Shown here piece after piece: positions 7,801 through 8,945 of a stretch of 8,945 nucleotides of DNA. The translations under genes and the position numbers were made by a program. This DNA comes from Chitinophagaceae bacterium (lineage in GTDB: Bacteria > Bacteroidota > Bacteroidia > Chitinophagales > Chitinophagaceae). The stretch spans positions 1 to 8,945 of the forward strand of contig JANYEU010000109.1 of assembly GCA_025362915.1 (NCBI GenBank), written 5' to 3'. Position 1 is the first letter of the stretch. Every line of letters starts with the position of its first letter. The notes beneath the pieces were generated by a model. It saw only the letters and a program-made list of their open reading frames with translations, was not told the DNA's origin and did no database searches.

Positions 7801-8945
7801 AACCAAACGCAGCAAGTAGTGGCTTGGATTATAGTATAAATGGCAATGCATCGGCATTTATCTATACCAATTCAACTGGTAGCTGGAACTCACCTACTGG
7901 TATCACGAATACTACCACAATCAATCTTGATGCTTTTCAAGGTTATAGGGTGTTGATAAGAGGAGATAGGAGTTTTAATCTTGCAACTACTCCGATTGTG
8001 AATTATTATGGTATTGGCTTAAGAATGGTAAATGCCACTACGCTTAATGCAACTGGTAACTTGGTTTATGGTACTGTAACCTATAATACCACCAATGCTT
8101 CAGGTAATGCAAATGGTGGTGCGGTTTCTTCATCTGCGGTAGCACTTAATAATACGGTGAACGGCTTCAGTATGATTGCAAATCCTTATGTATGTCCGGT
8201 TCAGTGGGGTACAGGAACAGCAACAAATAATAGCAATACCACAATTTATGGCGCATCTAGCCACATTAATGGTAGTTACTGGTATCTTGACCCAACATCT
8301 GGTGATGGAGGTAAGTATATTGCATTCAATGCAATAACGGGTACAGCGGTAAGTGGGTACACCAGTACCAGCACTGTTACTTCTACTGGATATATACAAC
8401 CAGGTCAGGCGGTGTTTGTGCAAACATCAGCCAGCAGTCCAACGGTTGTATTCAAGGAAACAGCAAAAGCGGCTGCATCTGCCAAGGCTTCAGTATTTGG
8501 AGTAACTACTCCTTTAAGTAAAATCTATTTGAGCCTTGATAAACTGAACGCTACTACAGGCAGTTACGACAGGCTTGATGGTGCGGCAATTGCTTTCAGC
8601 GACAACTTTGGCAATACGGATTATGGCCCTCAGGATGCGTTGAAGTTTGGTAATGCAAACGATAACCTGTACATCACCGACAAGGGCAAGAACCTTAGCA
8701 TTGATGGTAGATTACCAGCAACTGCTACTGATAAGTTGCCAATAGCCATCAGCAAGGTGAGTGGAACAAACTATCAATTGGTGATTGATGCAACGAACTA
8801 TACTGCCAATGGTTTTGCCCCTTATTTGATAGATAGCTACAGAGGTACTGTTACAACATTGACTAATGGCGAGAACACCATCAGCTTTACAGCCGATGCA
8901 ACTATTTCGGCCAGCTTTGCCAATAGGTTCAGCATTGTGTTCAAG
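1791..8945 (+). CDS. Giant modular beta-strand-repeat surface protein, probably T9SS-exported (3' end outside window)
   Basis: One frame stays open for 2385 codons to the last base, with no stop, so the true C-terminus is missing. The ATG at 1791 is chosen because it gives a textbook signal peptide (KK near the start, hydrophobic core, cut after A29 before Q30). An in-frame ATG at 1680 would bury it. Modules in order: G-x-W...TW motif with short beta repeats (30-130), ConA/LamG-like (136-379), Ig-like (385-499), two FN3-like (501-727), second G-x-W module and beta repeats (734-1117), VYGPL/FPIG module (1118-1332), Shr-HID/DUF1533-like (1337-1428), bacterial Ig-like (1436-1535), YYWVGG module and beta repeats (1540-1940), conserved C-terminal region (1945-2385). 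The product is dominated by T, S, G, A and N, with few charged residues before about 2215 and only about 8 Cys. No enzyme motif is seen. The likely role is an adhesin or binding protein; the ligand is unknown. Confidence 0.9.
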   Translation, partial: MKKNNYTFGWYKVFSLFICLALGVVGVNAQSTTSTTGDWNTTGTWGGTLPAAGNTVTVNKAITINAAVVNTVGAITIASGGTITIGASGALNAASITIQSGGTLDMTAAGTINLTGTLTNSGTYTNGAGVVATNVFGDNFNRTVGNSSTSMTSPADAGGTPSATYAVNPSTLTSVYLNGASLQMSAANTTIVTGYVTAPIGVNSTNVPAPFNATLSSNTGLVTWYVNMRHSASSAPINASAMVSTVIAGTSSTFSSGNGYAICMVSGNTSGNTVQFGYYTSGLTIATFHSLATISNIIIAQNYFSAKVTYNPITQAWTLSIGALTNVSAASTDPTITSYTNSASPVVDATYTGTAMSYFGYQFISKSTNSAYFDNFNITTASLIATPSALSAFSYISGSGPSATQTFTAAASGLGTNSLIVTPPVGYEISTSSSFTAGSTTASSTTSPAYLSLTPASGAVSQTIYVRLKASLANGTYSGNIAISSLGAALVNEAVIGSVAPPAPSALTVANIADTREYLTWSAPSDGSNVLVIAYNASTAYPNPTANGGTYTANPIYTSAPSAGNGGVVVYSGTGTNVEVTGLTSGTTYYYQAISYSGSVYAANSTASATAAVQPVTAFTASQANAQSVLSWTNPSFNATQSKYWDQVMVIASTSSISAPSGNSYTGPSGSSISLTSGTAYGSGYIVYYGTGTGVTVTGLTNLTAYNYAVYVRHGSVWSAVTATNQTASIYANGDYVSAASGNYSTAATWNTWNGSSLVTTASPPTASNNVWIDNGYTVALSAAGSCNNLHVINGIIETGSYSGSTLTATTVSTTTVGSATTLSVAGSTIEVQSGGQIGAPLTGGQTGDNANALVLFTTASGSSSSALATVTIFGTGGTINVAKLLINANNQSLVISHDVNVYYHTSSNNGNGQAFGVAGTASSNWTDAITISSGFTLTMGQLAGISLASSTGTSVQVNFTLNVSGTINFTRGRTPIAIAAGTGTNGAFALNTASGYAATINVLNGGNIYATEVYPNGSAASVAVGAGQLSTINIASGGTFTVDSLIDLRSASQTITGAGTFKILSNAGSTSNNASATIIKIGAVTGLDAQVLASTKIYDSYTTFSYEGTVAQNTGTSLPSSVYNLNINNSFGVTLSQATTVNDSLKMVNGLLTTTSTNLLTMGTPNPNAIIQSTTTSYVYGPLAFTVASTGSTSKTFPIGSATVYSPVTLNVTQNTVSARTYTAQVVIGGTTPSHTIPGTIGAVSPNRYYTLSTNGSNNITAASITLGYSTIDVNAGINTFSTNTASKMRIVGSSGWTDLGGTGSAPVTGAITSTTNFTALGDFAVANVYSTTVTPPNLTAASGATVGANYDITFTDDGTFGSHITSVVYGGVTLVRNTDYTVSGTGSNAKITIMPNGATGSVLRTAASNTVTISATNYDDAVVTQITAATTASKLFVHTAPVATSNGVVFSTQPVVYITDAYNNLVTSASDNITPSNNGASNWLLGGTTTALATSGGAATFTNLSGASSTAITATITFTSVSYGSVTTTFSLVAPPTYYWVGGVGSSSQVWSTGNLWATKSVVGGVTTYNKLASYTPSSTDILVFDGSNIDGNGTALGSNTIVTYATSSTTSIGQIILQNAATVSLSPTGSARTYTITGLYGTDLVVPAGCTLETVTSSTTSIIIGTGATASISGNILLSTGGSTLIGTDAGSVVFNSGSICTVNVTSTVTPFGTGTGGSVVFSAGSQLIITKAGDIFGGNNVLLFDAGSTLNIQFNYAAFIFDNHTFGNVIIATSGTATTSAGSNGFTCTSLSVQSGSLSVAETGTCSYGALSTSTGTTLTLSTAPTYTSITNSGTLNLTYTPISLAGTIGGTVGLTSPTAVQTLNASGTLNLNNLTVNNTTASSPGAVLTGTINITGALTVTNGNLNTSGATVTLKSTSIANTGIVGTVGSGGSFTGSVAVERYIPAGFRAYRDMVPEVYGAGSIYNNWQSGGTMTSGKGIFITGPGAIDAVASDYNSGQPNAASSGLDYSINGNASAFIYTNSTGSWNSPTGITNTTTINLDAFQGYRVLIRGDRSFNLATTPIVNYYGIGLRMVNATTLNATGNLVYGTVTYNTTNASGNANGGAVSSSAVALNNTVNGFSMIANPYVCPVQWGTGTATNNSNTTIYGASSHINGSYWYLDPTSGDGGKYIAFNAITGTAVSGYTSTSTVTSTGYIQPGQAVFVQTSASSPTVVFKETAKAAASAKASVFGVTTPLSKIYLSLDKLNATTGSYDRLDGAAIAFSDNFGNTDYGPQDALKFGNANDNLYITDKGKNLSIDGRLPATATDKLPIAISKVSGTNYQLVIDATNYTANGFAPYLIDSYRGTVTTLTNGENTISFTADATISASFANRFSIVFK
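2196..2927 (+). other. ConA/LamG-like lectin domain (domain of the 1791 CDS)
   Basis: Residues 136-379. It opens with FGDNFNR and closes with SAYFDNFNIT, the paired D-x-F-x-R and A-YFDN-F strands that bracket ConA-like jelly-roll domains in secreted Bacteroidota proteins. Between them are beta-strand segments such as AWTLSIG and MSYFGYQFIS. Relatives bind carbohydrates or act as structural spacers; no specific ligand can be read here. Confidence 0.55.
2943..3287 (+). other. Ig-like module of Bacteroidota surface proteins (domain of the 1791 CDS)
   Basis: Residues 385-499. The order of motifs is characteristic: LSAFSYISGSGPSATQTF, then VTPPVGYEIS, then LSLTPASG, then TIYVRLKA, then YSGNIAISS. 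This module recurs in large secreted Bacteroidota proteins and probably forms a beta-sandwich spacer. Confidence 0.6.
3291..3629 (+). other. Fibronectin type III-like domain 1 (domain of the 1791 CDS)
   Basis: Residues 501-613. It opens with PPAPSALTVANI and YLTWSAP, and closes with the FN3-like VEVTGLTSGTTYYYQAIS. The middle is long, with a Gly/Ala/Pro-rich insertion. It is followed directly by a second copy. Confidence 0.6.
3630..3971 (+). other. Fibronectin type III-like domain 2 (domain of the 1791 CDS)
   Basis: Residues 614-727. It repeats the pattern of the first copy: SVLSWTNP near the start, a Gly/Ser-rich middle, then GTGTGVTVTGLTNLTAYNYA near the end. The two copies share the ending G-T-G-T-x-V-x-VTGLT and differ elsewhere, so the duplication is old. 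Confidence 0.6.
5142..5786 (+). other. VYGPL/FPIG beta module (domain of the 1791 CDS)
   Basis: Residues 1118-1332. VYNLNINNSFGVTLSQATTV and LKMVNGLLTT lead into YVYGPLAF (VYGP at 1180-1183), then FPIGSATVYSPVTL, RYYTLS and LGDFAV. This sequence of motifs is common in T9SS-type giant proteins and sits between blocks of beta-strand repeats. Its function is not established. Confidence 0.5.
5799..6074 (+). other. Shr-type haemoglobin-interacting / DUF1533-like domain (domain of the 1791 CDS)
   Basis: Residues 1337-1428. The pattern PPNLTAASGATVGANYDITF, TDDGTF, ITSVVYGGVTL, DYTVSG, KITIMP and VTISATNYDDAVVTQ matches the DUF1533/HID signature of PP-x-LTAD, DITFTDD, IT-V-x-x-G-x-x-L, DYTV and VTATGYNDA-V-Q. 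In Streptococcus Shr, this family contacts haemoglobin. In environmental bacteria it is common in adhesins with no shown haem role. The match is by eye. Confidence 0.6.
6096..6395 (+). other. Bacterial Ig-like domain (domain of the 1791 CDS)
   Basis: Residues 1436-1535. KLFVHTAPVATSNGVVFSTQ is followed by PVVYITDAYNNLV and by AATFTNLSGASSTAITATI. The hallmark P-VV-x-x-x-DAY-N-N of invasin/Big-type Ig-like repeats is clear. These are structural modules that extend a binding tip away from the cell. Confidence 0.6.
7623..8945 (+). other. Conserved C-terminal region preceding the T9SS sorting domain (domain of the 1791 CDS)
   Basis: Residues 1945-2385. VERYIPAGFRAYRDM, FSMIANPYVCPVQW, GSYWYLDPTSGDGG, YIQPGQAVFVQT and the last residues FSIVFK occur in the order seen in many Bacteroidota beta-strand-repeat proteins. 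In those proteins FSIVFK is followed by a linker and a T9SS C-terminal sorting domain. From about residue 2215 the segment is richer in Lys and Asp than the rest of the protein. The sorting domain itself lies beyond the window. Confidence 0.6.

Overview
The window looks like chromosomal DNA of a member of the Bacteroidota, probably of the Chitinophagaceae type. The evidence is a giant Ser/Thr/Gly/Asn-rich secreted protein of the kind exported by the type IX secretion system, starts without a Shine-Dalgarno sequence, a Bacteroidota-style InfB C-terminus, and a moderately low GC content. The family assignment is an inference from protein style, not from a marker gene.

Layout. Bases 1-320 hold no convincing gene and have a strong purine bias on the + strand. 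Bases 321-370 are two perfect tandem copies of a 25-bp unit. Bases 378-610 form a compact GC-rich element with 24-bp inverted terminal repeats (22/24 matching) around about eight 21-bp units. The 21-bp period keeps a heptapeptide frame open, and both strands encode similar peptides starting from an ATG inside each terminal repeat. This is best read as a MITE-like or palindromic repeat element rather than a gene. Bases 611-773 are intergenic, with small inverted repeats.

Bases 774-1425, on the minus strand, are a wreck. An IS5-family transposase N-terminal part, broken by four homopolymer frameshifts and two stops, is fused in frame to the last ~39 codons of infB (translation initiation factor IF-2). 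The infB stop codon and a Rho-independent terminator follow. A probable IS end lies at 1408-1425.

Bases 1426-1790 form an AT-rich leader. It has a candidate Bacteroidota-type promoter, a perfect 20-bp palindrome of LacI-operator style just downstream of it, and a long-loop hairpin.

From 1791 to the window edge runs one uninterrupted reading frame of 2385 codons with no stop, so the gene is 3'-truncated by the window. The product has a signal peptide and then a mosaic of beta-rich modules: a ConA/LamG-like domain, an Ig-like module, two FN3-like domains, long beta-strand repeats, a domain resembling the Shr-type haemoglobin-interacting/DUF1533 family, a bacterial Ig-like domain, and the conserved C-terminal region that normally precedes a T9SS sorting domain. 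The likely role is a cell-surface or secreted adhesin or binding protein. The other elements are not visibly linked to it in function, apart from the leader that may control it.
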